Shown here: one piece after another, positions 36,076-49,626 of the stretch
Layout of the letters: every line of letters begins with the position of its first letter
Numbering within the stretch: the first letter of the stretch is position 1
Assembly: GCF_021404405.1 (NCBI RefSeq)
Contig: NZ_JABFTV010000016.1
Span: 1 to 60,123, forward strand
DNA from: Billgrantia aerodenitrificans
GTDB taxonomy: Bacteria > Pseudomonadota > Gammaproteobacteria > Pseudomonadales > Halomonadaceae
Direction: 5' to 3'
DNA: 60,123 nucleotides
Made by a program: the position numbers and the translations under genes
Notes under the pieces: model-generated
Databases searched by the model: none
What the model was told of the DNA's origin: nothing
The model's input: the letters and a program-made list of their open reading frames with translations, nothing else

Positions 36076-36488
36076 CACATCACCGTCCGTTTCACAAAGG
36101 TGGTGGACACGGGCATCTTCTGAGCGGCCAGGGTGAAGGCCTCGCGGGCCAGCTCCTCGGACACGCCTTCGATTTCATACAGGACCCGACCCGGCTGGAT
36201 CTGTGCGACCCAGTACTCGACGGAGCCCTTACCCTTACCCATACGGACTTCGAGTGGCTTCTTGGAAATCGGCTTGTCAGGGAAGACGCGGATCCAGATC
36301 TTACCGCCACGCTTGACGTGACGGGTGATCGCACGACGGCCGGCTTCGATCTGGCGCGCCGTGATGCGGCCGCGACCGGTTGCCTTGAGGCCGTATTCCC
36401 CGAAGCTGATCTTGCTTCCGCGATGCGCCAGGCCACGGTTGCGGCCTTTCATCATCTTGCGGAATTTCATGCGCTTGGGCTGTAACAT
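36075..36488 (-). CDS. rplP: 50S ribosomal protein L16
   Basis: The 137-residue product (E. coli 136) starts MLQPKRMKFRKMMKGRNRGL and has the conserved RVFPDKPISKKPLEVRMGKGKG, a peptide-transferase-near segment touching A-site tRNA. It lies 15 bases after rpsC and its stop overlaps the rpmC start. Confidence 0.98.
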   Translation of the reverse strand: MLQPKRMKFRKMMKGRNRGLAHRGSKISFGEYGLKATGRGRITARQIEAGRRAITRHVKRGGKIWIRVFPDKPISKKPLEVRMGKGKGSVEYWVAQIQPGRVLYEIEGVSEELAREAFTLAAQKMPVSTTFVKRTVM

Positions 36489-36503
36489 CGATTCGCTCTC
36501 CCC

Positions 36504-37205
36504 TTACCTGGAACCTTTCTTCTTGGAGGGCGCGGCCTGCGGCTGTTGCTTGGCCTTGGCGCGGACCTCTTCGATGCCCCCGAGGATTTCACCCTTGAAG
36601 ACCCAAACCTTGACACCGATGATGCCGTAGGTGGTTTTTGCCTCAAAGGTGGCGTAATCGATGTCCGCACGCAGGGTGTGAAGCGGCACGCGACCTTCAC
36701 GGTACCACTCGGTACGCGCGATTTCGGCGCCACCCAGGCGACCAGACAGCATCACCTTGATACCACCCGCACCGAGGCGCATGGCGTTCTGCACGGAACG
36801 CTTCATGGCACGACGGAACATGACGCGACGCTCGAGCTGGCCGGCGATGTTCTGCGCGACGAGCTTGGCGTCCAGCTCCGGCTTGCGGACCTCTTCGATG
36901 TTGACGTGCACGGGCACGCCCATCATCGCGGTGACGTCGCGACGCAGCTTGTCGACGTCCTCGCCCTTCTTGCCGATCACGATGCCCGGACGGGCAGTGT
37001 GAATGGTGATACGGGCGTTGTTGGCCGGACGCTCGATAGTGATCTTGCTCACGGAAGCGTTCTTCAGACGCTCCTCGAGGAAGCGACGCACTTCGAGGTC
37101 GTTGTTCAGCTTGTCGGCATAAGCACCGCGCTCGGCATACCACACCGAGGTGTGATCCTTGACGATACCCAGCCGAATACCTGTCGGATTGACTTTCTGA
37201 CCCAT
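36504..37205 (-). CDS. rpsC: 30S ribosomal protein S3
   Basis: The 233-residue product (same as E. coli) starts MGQKVNPTGIRLGIVKDHTS and has the KH domain with HTARPGIVIGKKGEDVDKL. It lines the mRNA entry tunnel and helps unwind mRNA. The ATG at 37205 is chosen from the family N-terminus; an upstream in-frame ATG at 37250 would overlap rplV. It lies 11 bases after rplV. Confidence 0.98.
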   Translation of the reverse strand: MGQKVNPTGIRLGIVKDHTSVWYAERGAYADKLNNDLEVRRFLEERLKNASVSKITIERPANNARITIHTARPGIVIGKKGEDVDKLRRDVTAMMGVPVHVNIEEVRKPELDAKLVAQNIAGQLERRVMFRRAMKRSVQNAMRLGAGGIKVMLSGRLGGAEIARTEWYREGRVPLHTLRADIDYATFEAKTTYGIIGVKVWVFKGEILGGIEEVRAKAKQQPQAAPSKKKGSR

Positions 37206-37216
37206 CTGGTCGACTC

Positions 37217-37549
37217 CTACTTCTCGGCTACCTTGACGGTGATGTGGCACGTGCGCTTCAGGATGCGATCCGCGCGACCCTTGGCCCGCGGCTTGATGCG
37301 CTTGAGCGTCATGCCCTCATCGACGCAGATGGTCGAGACACGCAGCTCGTCGATATCCATGCCGTTGTTTTCTTCCGCATTCGCGATGGCGGACTGCAGC
37401 ACTTTCTTGACCAGCTTGGCAGCCTTCTTCGGTGAGAAGGTCAGCAGGTCGAGCGCCTCGGCGACAGGCTTACCGCGCACCTGGTCAGCCACCAAACGGG
37501 CCTTCTGGGCGGATAAACGAGCGCCACGCAGCTTAGCTGTGACTTCCAT
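37217..37549 (-). CDS. rplV: 50S ribosomal protein L22
   Basis: The 110-residue product (same as E. coli) has a C-terminal beta-hairpin reaching into the exit tunnel (KRIKPRAKGRADRILKRTCHI), the site of macrolide-resistance and arrest-peptide effects; no deletion is visible. It lies 18 bases after rpsS. Confidence 0.98.
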   Translation of the reverse strand: MEVTAKLRGARLSAQKARLVADQVRGKPVAEALDLLTFSPKKAAKLVKKVLQSAIANAEENNGMDIDELRVSTICVDEGMTLKRIKPRAKGRADRILKRTCHITVKVAEK

Positions 37550-37567
37550 CTCTCAATCCTCTCTGGC

Positions 37568-37843
37568 TTACCGTTTGGCTTTCTTGTCCGCCGCATGACC
37601 GCGATAGGTGCGGGTGGCAGCGAATTCGCCCAGCTTGTGGCCAACCATTTCCTCGGAGACGTGCACCGGGACGTGTTGGCGACCGTTATGGACAGCAATG
37701 GTGAGCCCAACCATGTTCGGCAGGATCATGGAACGACGCGACCAGGTCTTGATCGGTTTGCGGTCGTTCTTCTCCACTGCAGCCTCAACCTTCTTCAGCA
37801 GATGAAGGTCGATAAAAGGACCTTTCTTCAGTGAACGTGGCAC
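37568..37843 (-). CDS. rpsS: 30S ribosomal protein S19
   Basis: The 91-residue product (E. coli 92) starts MPRSLKKGPFIDLHLLKKVE and has SRRSMILPNMVGLTIAVHNG and HKLGEFAATRTYRGHAADKK. It sits in the 30S head with S13. It lies 22 bases after rplB. Confidence 0.98.
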   Translation of the reverse strand: MPRSLKKGPFIDLHLLKKVEAAVEKNDRKPIKTWSRRSMILPNMVGLTIAVHNGRQHVPVHVSEEMVGHKLGEFAATRTYRGHAADKKAKR

Positions 37844-37865
37844 AGCCGTTACCTCTTAGTGTCTG

Positions 37866-38693
37866 TTACTTGGCCTTGCGGCGGCGAACGATCAGCGCAT
37901 CAGTGCGCTTGTTCTTGCGGGTCTTGTGGCCCTTGGTGGGCACACCCCACGGCGTAACCGGATGGCGACCACCGCTGGTGCGGCCTTCACCGCCACCGTG
38001 CGGGTGATCTACCGGGTTCATCGCGACACCGCGAACGGTCGGACGCACGCCTCTCCAGCGCTTTGCACCGGCCTTGCCAAGTTGACGCAGGCTGTGCTCA
38101 GAGTTGCTCACTTCACCCAGGGTCGCACGGCAGTCGGCCAGCACCTTGCGCATCTCGCCGGAGCGCAGACGCAAGGTGGCATAGCTGCCTTCACGGGCGA
38201 CCAGCTGGGCGCTGGTACCGGCACTGCGAGCGATCTGGGCGCCCTTGCCGGGCTTGAGCTCGATGCAGTGAACGGTGGAACCCAGCGGGATGTTACGCAG
38301 CGGAAGGGTGTTGCCCTTCTTGATCGCCGCGTTCACGCCGGACTCGAGCTTGTCGCCAGCACTCACGCCCTTGGGCGCGATGATGTAACGACGCTCGCCG
38401 TCCAGGTACTTCAGCAGCGCGATGTGCGCGCTACGATTGGGATCGTACTCGAGGCGCTCGACGATGGCAGGAATGCCATCCTTGGTGCGCTTGAAGTCGA
38501 CGATCCGGTAATGCTGACGGTGACCACCGCCCACGTGGCGGGTAGTGATGCGACCGTTGTTGTTACGTCCACCGCTGCGCGACTGCTTTTCCAGCAGCGG
38601 CGCATAGGGCTTGCCCTTGTGCAGGCCTTCGCTGACGACCTTGACGACGTGGCGACGACCGGCGGATGTGGGTTTTGTCTTGACGATTGCCAT
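37866..38693 (-). CDS. rplB: 50S ribosomal protein L2
   Basis: The 275-residue product (E. coli 273) has the C-terminal signature AMNPVDHPHGGGEGRTSGGR containing the histidine near the peptidyl transferase centre, and the basic N-terminal region. It is essential for subunit association. It lies 17 bases after rplW. Confidence 0.98.
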   Translation of the reverse strand: MAIVKTKPTSAGRRHVVKVVSEGLHKGKPYAPLLEKQSRSGGRNNNGRITTRHVGGGHRQHYRIVDFKRTKDGIPAIVERLEYDPNRSAHIALLKYLDGERRYIIAPKGVSAGDKLESGVNAAIKKGNTLPLRNIPLGSTVHCIELKPGKGAQIARSAGTSAQLVAREGSYATLRLRSGEMRKVLADCRATLGEVSNSEHSLRQLGKAGAKRWRGVRPTVRGVAMNPVDHPHGGGEGRTSGGRHPVTPWGVPTKGHKTRKNKRTDALIVRRRKAK

Positions 38694-38710
38694 GATCCGT
38701 ACTCCTGCCC

Positions 38711-39007
38711 TTATTCGGCGCCAGTGAAGTCTTCGAGCGTTTCACCAGCTGCCAGGGTCACGTACGCCTTGCGGTAACCCTGACGGCGGCCCAGACCGTG
38801 CGCGCTGCGCTTGGTCTTGCCCTTCATGTTCAGCACCTGGACGCGGTCGACCTTCTTGCCAAACAGCACCTGAACGGCCTGCTTGATTTCGGGCTTGGTC
38901 GCGTCGCTGGCCACCTTGAACACATACTGGTTGCGCTCGGCGGCGAAAGCGGCCTTCTCGGTCACGTGCGGACCAAGCAGAACCTTGAATACGCGCTCCT
39001 GGTTCAT
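38711..39007 (-). CDS. rplW: 50S ribosomal protein L23
   Basis: The 98-residue product (E. coli 100) starts MNQERVFKVLLGPHVTEKAA. It is the docking site for trigger factor and SRP at the tunnel exit. Its ATG overlaps the rplD stop by four bases (ATGA), giving coupled translation. Confidence 0.98.
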   Translation of the reverse strand: MNQERVFKVLLGPHVTEKAAFAAERNQYVFKVASDATKPEIKQAVQVLFGKKVDRVQVLNMKGKTKRSAHGLGRRQGYRKAYVTLAAGETLEDFTGAE

Positions 39008-39609
39008 GCCAGCTTCTCCTCGAATTTACGCAGAGCAGAGACGGTGACCAGCACCTTGTCGAAGGCGATCAGGCTCACCGGATCGGCAGCAGCCACGTCC
39101 ACCACATCCACGTTGGGGATGTTGCGGGCGGCCAGATAGAGCTTCTCGTCGACTTCCTCGGTGACGATCAGCGCCTTCTCCAGACCCAGCTCGTTGAGCT
39201 TGGCCACCAGCTGCTTGGTCTTCGGCGCATCGACGGTGAACTCGTCGATGGCGATCAGGCGCTCCTGGCGCACCAGCTCGGACAGGATGGAACGCATCGC
39301 GGCGCGATACATCTTGCGGTTGACCTTCTGCGAGTGGTCCTGCGGACGGGCCGCAAAGGTCACACCACCGCTGCGCCACAGCGGCGAACGGATGGTACCG
39401 GCGCGAGCGCGACCGGTGCCCTTCTGACGCCACGGCTTCTTGCCACCGCCGCGCACGTCGGAACGGGTCTTCTGAGCACGGGTGCCCTGGCGACCACCGG
39501 CCAGATAGGCGGTGACGACCTGGTGAACCAGCGCCTCGTTGAATTCTTTGCCAAAGGTGGCGTCGGCGACTTCGACAGTACCCGCGCCTGCAGCAAGATT
39601 CAGATTCAT
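39004..39609 (-). CDS. rplD: 50S ribosomal protein L4
   Basis: The 201-residue product (same as E. coli) has the tunnel loop region GTRAQKTRSDVRGGGKKPWR and GTGRARAGTIRSPLWRSGG. In E. coli, L4 also represses the S10 operon by attenuation in the leader before rpsJ. It lies 14 bases after rplC. Confidence 0.98.
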   Translation of the reverse strand: MNLNLAAGAGTVEVADATFGKEFNEALVHQVVTAYLAGGRQGTRAQKTRSDVRGGGKKPWRQKGTGRARAGTIRSPLWRSGGVTFAARPQDHSQKVNRKMYRAAMRSILSELVRQERLIAIDEFTVDAPKTKQLVAKLNELGLEKALIVTEEVDEKLYLAARNIPNVDVVDVAAADPVSLIAFDKVLVTVSALRKFEEKLA

Positions 39610-39623
39610 CGGATCTCTCCCCT

Positions 39624-40262
39624 TCAGCCAGCTTTGACGGCGCTGCGAACGATGACGTCACTACCGGTAGCACCGGGCACGGCACCCTTGATCAGCAGCA
39701 GGTTGCGCTCGGCATCGACCCGCACGACTTCGAGGCTCTGGACGGTGCAGCGGACGTTGCCCATCTGACCGGCCATCTTCTTGCCTTTAAAGACACGACC
39801 CGGGGTCTGACACATACCGATGGAACCCGGCGCACGATGCGACAGGGAGTTACCGTGGGTGGCATCCTGGGTACGGAAATTCCAGCGCTTGACGGCGCCC
39901 TGGAAGCCCTTGCCCTTGGAGGTGCCGGTCACGTCGACCTTCTGACCAGCTTCGAAGAGGGATACGGTGAGTTCGCCGCCCACTTCCGGAGCCTCATCAC
40001 CTTCATTGAGGCGGAACTCCATCAGCGAACGACCGGCCTCGATACCTGCCTTGGCGTACTGACCTGCCTGCGCCTTGGTAAGATGCTTGGCCTTGCGGGA
40101 GCCGGTTGTGACCTGAATCGCCGCATAACCGTCGGACTCGACGGTCCGCACGCTGGCGACGCGATTCGGCTCAACCTCGATAACGGTTACGGGCACGGAA
40201 GCGCCATCTTCGGTAAAGACACGGGTCATACCGGCCTTTCTACCGAGCAAACCGATAGTCAT
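39624..40262 (-). CDS. rplC: 50S ribosomal protein L3
   Basis: The 212-residue product (E. coli 209) has the peptidyl-transferase-near loop SLSHRAPGSIGMCQTPGRV, in which the Gln (of MCQTP) is methylated in E. coli. It is an early 50S assembly protein. It follows rpsJ after an unusually long 150-base spacer and precedes rplD by 14 bases. Confidence 0.98.
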   Translation of the reverse strand: MTIGLLGRKAGMTRVFTEDGASVPVTVIEVEPNRVASVRTVESDGYAAIQVTTGSRKAKHLTKAQAGQYAKAGIEAGRSLMEFRLNEGDEAPEVGGELTVSLFEAGQKVDVTGTSKGKGFQGAVKRWNFRTQDATHGNSLSHRAPGSIGMCQTPGRVFKGKKMAGQMGNVRCTVQSLEVVRVDAERNLLLIKGAVPGATGSDVIVRSAVKAG

Positions 40263-40412
40263 TCTCAGTCTCCTTTAGTGTACGGGGCTATCACCCGCTA
40301 TGGCTGCCCTTTCCAGAGCATTCCACTAGCACGTTGTATGACGCCATCACGGCGTGGCGGCTGCTGCTCTCACTCGTTTGAAAGAGCGCTGGGCCGCGGG
40401 TGTCTAGTGTGG

Positions 40413-40724
40413 TTAGTCGAGCTTGATCTGAACGTCCACGCCGGCGGCGAGGTCGAGCTTCATCAGGGCATCGACGGTCTTTTCAGTCGGCTCGACGATA
40501 TCGAGCACGCGCTTGTGAGTGCGAATCTCGTACTGGTCACGCGCGTCCTTGTTGACGTGCGGTGAGATCAGCACAGTGTAGCGCTCACGATTGGTCGGCA
40601 GCGGGATCGGACCGCGCACCTGAGCACCAGTACGCTTGGCGGTATCAACGATCTCCGCGGCGGACTGGTCGATCAGGCGATGGTCGAATGCCTTCAACCG
40701 AATGCGAATCTTCTGGTTCTGCAT
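40413..40724 (-). CDS. rpsJ: 30S ribosomal protein S10 (NusE)
   Basis: The 103-residue product (same as E. coli) starts MQNQKIRIRLKAFDHRLIDQ. It works both in the 30S head and as NusE, linking NusG/NusB to antitermination and transcription-translation coupling. It heads the S10 operon behind a strong promoter at 40789-40817, with about 60 bases of leader. This is shorter than the 172-base E. coli leader used by L4, so that control may differ. Confidence 0.98.
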   Translation of the reverse strand: MQNQKIRIRLKAFDHRLIDQSAAEIVDTAKRTGAQVRGPIPLPTNRERYTVLISPHVNKDARDQYEIRTHKRVLDIVEPTEKTVDALMKLDLAAGVDVQIKLD

Positions 40725-40788
40725 TTGCCCTAAACTCCAATGGATGTCGACGGCGCGAGCCGCCTACCCACGCATTCAAAGGATGCGC

Positions 40789-40817
40789 ATTATATGCACG
40801 CCGGATGCGAGAGTCAA
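40789..40817 (-). promoter_or_regulatory. Strong sigma70 promoter of the S10 operon
   Basis: On the minus strand TTGACT (40812-40817) and TATAAT (40789-40794) are 17 bases apart, with a GC-rich discriminator (GCGC). It lies 65 bases upstream of rpsJ. Confidence 0.88.
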
Positions 40818-40840
40818 ACACTCTGCATCAGGTGCGCAGA

Positions 40841-40866
40841 AAGGGGGCTCCTCACGGAGCCCCCTT
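40841..40866 (-). terminator. Terminator downstream of tuf
   Basis: An 11-base perfect stem (40841-40851 with 40856-40866) with a 4-base loop is followed on the minus strand by TTTCTG. It lies between the tuf stop and the S10 promoter, separating the str and S10 operons. Confidence 0.8.
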
Positions 40867-40888
40867 CGATCAGTCAGCAGCCCAGGGC

Positions 40889-42082
<1,194 letters not shown>

Positions 42083-42112
42083 TTCGATAACCTCTTTAAC
42101 GTTTGCTAGCGG

Positions 42113-44233
42113 TTAGCCTTTCTGGTTGATGACGGCTTCAACGATGCTGGAGGGCGCCTCTTCGTACTTCGCGAACTCCATAACGTAGCTCGCACGACCC
42201 TGGGTCTGAGAACGCAGATCGGTTGCATAACCGAACATCTCGCCCAGAGGCACCATCGCGCGGATGATCTTGCCGGAGGAAGAGTCATCCATGCCTTGCA
42301 CCAGACCGCGGCGACGGTTCAGGTCGCCCATGACGTCACCCATGAAATCCTCGGGGGTCACGACTTCGACCTTCATCACCGGTTCCAGCAGCACGGCCTT
42401 GGCCTTGCGGGCCCCTTCCTTGACAGCCATGGAAGAGGCGACCTTGAACGCGTTCTCGTTCGAGTCCACGTCATGGTAGGAGCCATCGTACAGCGTGACC
42501 TTGACGTCGATCATCGGGTAACCCGCGATGACACCGTTCTGCAGCTGCTCGTAGGCCCCTTTCTCGACGGCACCCACGTACTCCTTGGGTACCACACCGC
42601 CGACGATCTCGGAAGCGAACTTGAAGTGCATCTCTTCGTCTTCGCCCTTGTCCGCCTCGGTGAGCGGCTCGATGCGCAGCCAGACATGACCGTACTGGCC
42701 ACGACCGCCGGACTGACGCACGAACTTGCCTTCCTGCTCGACCTTGCCGCGAATGGTTTCGCGGTAAGCCACCTGCGGCTTGCCGATGTTGGCCTCGACC
42801 TTGAACTCGCGACGCATGCGGTCGACGATGATGTCGAGGTGCAGCTCGCCCATGCCGGAGATGATGGTCTGACCGGTCTCTTCGTCGGTCTTGACGCGGA
42901 ATGACGGATCTTCCTGGGCCAGCTTGCCCAGCGCCACGCCCATCTTCTCCTGGTCGGCCTTGGACTTCGGCTCCACGGCCACCGAGATGACCGGCTCCGG
43001 GAATTCCATGCGCTCGAGAATGATCTTGTTCTCCAGGTCGCACAGGGTGTCACCGGTGGTGACGTCCTTCAAGCCGATGCAGGCGGCGATGTCGCCGGCC
43101 AGAATTTCCTTGATCTCTTCGCGGGAGTTGGCATGCATCTGCACGATACGGCCAACGCGCTCCTTCTTCTGCTTGACCGAGTTATAGACGCTGTCGCCCG
43201 ACTTCAGCACGCCCGAGTAGACGCGAATGAAGGTCAGGGTACCGACGAAGGGATCGGTGGCGATCTTGAATGCCAGGGCGGCAAAAGGAGCACTATCGTC
43301 CGCTTCACGCGTGGCGACGGTGCCGTCCTTGTCGTCCAGCTCACCTTCGATGGCCTTGACCTCGGCCGGAGACGGCATGTATTCGATCACGGCGTCGAGC
43401 ACCGCCTGCACGCCCTTGTTCTTGAACGCAGAGCCGCAGGTGACCAGCACGATCTCGTTGTCCAGGGTACGACGACGCAGGCCGGCCTTGATCTCCTCGG
43501 TGGAGAGCTCGCCCTCTTCGAGGTACTTGTCCATCAGCTCTTCGGAGGCTTCGGCAGCGGCTTCGACCATCTGCTCGCGATACTCCTCGGCCGTCTCCTG
43601 GAGCTCGGCGGGAATGTCGACGAGCTCGTAGCTCATGCCCTGGTCGGCTTCGTTCCAGAGGATCGCCTTCATCTCGATCAGATCGATGACGCCCTTGAAC
43701 TCGTCCTCGGTGCCCCAGTTGATCTGGATCGGCACGGCGTTGGCGTTCAGGCGCTCCTTGAGCTGCTTCACGACCATGAAGAAGTCGGCGCCGGTACGGT
43801 CCATCTTGTTGACGAACACCATGCGCGGCACTTCGTACTTGTTGGCCTGGCGCCAGACGGTCTCGGTCTGGGGCTGAACGCCGGAGCTGCCGCACAGCAC
43901 CACGACGGCGCCATCGAGCACGCGCAGGGAGCGCTCGACTTCAATGGTGAAGTCGACGTGCCCAGGGGTGTCGATGATGTTGATGCGGTGCTCGTCGAAC
44001 TGCTGGTTCATGCCCTTCCAGAAGGTCGTCACAGCAGCGGAGGTAATGGTGATACCGCGCTCCTGCTCCTGCTCCATCCAGTCGGTGGTCGCCGCACCAT
44101 CGTGCACCTCACCGAGTTTGTGAGACAGACCGGTGTAGAAAAGCACACGCTCGGTAGTGGTGGTCTTGCCCGCGTCGACGTGGGCACAGATCCCGATATT
44201 GCGATAGCGGTTGAGAGGTGTCTTGCGTGCCAC
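42113..44233 (-). CDS. fusA: Elongation factor G
   Basis: Catalyses translocation and, with RRF, ribosome recycling. The 706-residue product (E. coli 704) has AHVDAGKTTTTERVLFYTG (G1), DTPGHVDF (G3) and NKMDRTGADF (G4), plus the five-domain C-terminus. It starts 45 bases after rpsG in the str operon. It is the conventional FusA type rather than FusB/EF-G2, from its operon position and length. Confidence 0.98.
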   Translation of the reverse strand: MARKTPLNRYRNIGICAHVDAGKTTTTERVLFYTGLSHKLGEVHDGAATTDWMEQEQERGITITSAAVTTFWKGMNQQFDEHRINIIDTPGHVDFTIEVERSLRVLDGAVVVLCGSSGVQPQTETVWRQANKYEVPRMVFVNKMDRTGADFFMVVKQLKERLNANAVPIQINWGTEDEFKGVIDLIEMKAILWNEADQGMSYELVDIPAELQETAEEYREQMVEAAAEASEELMDKYLEEGELSTEEIKAGLRRRTLDNEIVLVTCGSAFKNKGVQAVLDAVIEYMPSPAEVKAIEGELDDKDGTVATREADDSAPFAALAFKIATDPFVGTLTFIRVYSGVLKSGDSVYNSVKQKKERVGRIVQMHANSREEIKEILAGDIAACIGLKDVTTGDTLCDLENKIILERMEFPEPVISVAVEPKSKADQEKMGVALGKLAQEDPSFRVKTDEETGQTIISGMGELHLDIIVDRMRREFKVEANIGKPQVAYRETIRGKVEQEGKFVRQSGGRGQYGHVWLRIEPLTEADKGEDEEMHFKFASEIVGGVVPKEYVGAVEKGAYEQLQNGVIAGYPMIDVKVTLYDGSYHDVDSNENAFKVASSMAVKEGARKAKAVLLEPVMKVEVVTPEDFMGDVMGDLNRRRGLVQGMDDSSSGKIIRAMVPLGEMFGYATDLRSQTQGRASYVMEFAKYEEAPSSIVEAVINQKG

Positions 44234-44278
44234 GGTGAAACTCCCCGTTGATTGGCGATGCGTTGAGAGGCGCTGCGC

Positions 44279-44749
44279 TTAGAAACGGTAGTGCGAGAAC
44301 GCCTTGTTGGCCTCGGCCATGCGATGCACGTCTTCACGCTTCTTGACCGCGGAGCCCTTGCCTTCGGCGGCATCGAGCATTTCGCCGGCAAGGCGCTGCA
44401 CCATGGTCTTTTCACCGCGCTTGCGCGCCGCATCCACCAACCAGCGCATGGCCAGCGCCTGGCGACGCGAGGGACGAACTTCCACGGGCACCTGATAGGT
44501 CGCACCGCCAACGCGGCGGGACTTGACCTCGACCATCGGCTGAATGGCTTCCAGCGCGCGATCGAAGATCTCCAGCGGCTCTTCCTTACTACGCTCGGCA
44601 ACCGTGTCCAGCGCACCGTAGACGATACGCTCAGCTGTGGACTTCTTGCCGCTGACCATCAGGTGGTTCATGAACTTGGCCAGGCGCTCGCTTCCGAACT
44701 TGGGATCCGGCAGGATCTCGCGCTTGGCAACAACTCTTCTTCTAGGCAT
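44279..44749 (-). CDS. rpsG: 30S ribosomal protein S7
   Basis: A 156-residue protein starting MPRRRVVAKREILPDPKFGS, the nucleator of the 30S head. The ATG at 44749 is chosen from this family N-terminus over an in-frame ATG at 44782. In E. coli, S7 represses the str operon by binding the rpsL-rpsG spacer; here that spacer is 125 bases, long enough for such a structure. Confidence 0.98.
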   Translation of the reverse strand: MPRRRVVAKREILPDPKFGSERLAKFMNHLMVSGKKSTAERIVYGALDTVAERSKEEPLEIFDRALEAIQPMVEVKSRRVGGATYQVPVEVRPSRRQALAMRWLVDAARKRGEKTMVQRLAGEMLDAAEGKGSAVKKREDVHRMAEANKAFSHYRF

Positions 44750-44874
44750 GACAAGCCCTCTATCGAAGGGTCTTTCAGGCAAACCCGGAACTCCCGCACG
44801 CTCAGCTCGAACCCGCGACGCCCGACCTTACTCTTATCAGACCGAAATTGATTCTGGTAACGCCTCGAGGTCGA

Positions 44875-45249
44875 TCAGGACTTCGGACGCTTGGTGCCGT
44901 ACTTGGAACGGCCCTGCTTACGGTTCTGCACGCCGGAGGTGTCGAGGGCGCCGCGCACGGTGTGGTAACGCACACCCGGCAAGTCCTTGACACGGCCGCC
45001 GCGGATCAGCACGACAGAGTGTTCCTGAAGGTTGTGACCTTCACCGCCGATGTAGGACGAAACCTCGAACCCGTTGGTCAGGCGCACACGGCAGACCTTA
45101 CGCAGGGCCGAGTTCGGCTTCTTCGGGGTAGTGGTATAGACGCGGGTGCAGACACCGCGCTTCTGCGGACAGGCCTGCAGCGCCGGCACGTCGCTCTTGG
45201 CGGCGGGGCGCTTGCGCGGCTTGCGCACGAGCTGGTTGATCGTTGCCAT
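44875..45249 (-). CDS. rpsL: 30S ribosomal protein S12
   Basis: The 124-residue product (same as E. coli) starts MATINQLVRKPRKRPAAKSD. The decoding-centre loops TTTPKKPNSALRKV and GGRVKDLPGVRYH carry the wild-type lysines at which streptomycin-resistance changes occur, so the gene looks sensitive type. It heads the str operon behind its own promoter (45327-45356), 145 bases after rpoC. Confidence 0.98.
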   Translation of the reverse strand: MATINQLVRKPRKRPAAKSDVPALQACPQKRGVCTRVYTTTPKKPNSALRKVCRVRLTNGFEVSSYIGGEGHNLQEHSVVLIRGGRVKDLPGVRYHTVRGALDTSGVQNRKQGRSKYGTKRPKS

Positions 45250-45326
45250 GTTGTGTAGCTGACTCCAATGGTTGCCTTGCCTTTCAGCGGACGCGGGCGC
45301 ACCCACCCCACTGTTAAAGGCTGCGC

Positions 45327-45356
45327 ATTCTAAGGTCTAACGGGGTCAGGCGTCAA
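45327..45356 (-). promoter_or_regulatory. Sigma70 promoter of the str operon (rpsL)
   Basis: On the minus strand TTGACG (45351-45356) and TAGAAT (45327-45332) are 18 bases apart, 77 bases before rpsL. The -35 lies within one arm of a hairpin that follows rpoC (45349-45386). Confidence 0.75.
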
Positions 45357-45394
45357 GCGACGGGGAGCTTCCCGGCACCTGACGCCCACCTCGC

Positions 45395-49615
<4,221 letters not shown>

Positions 49616-49626
49616 GGAGTCGGCTC

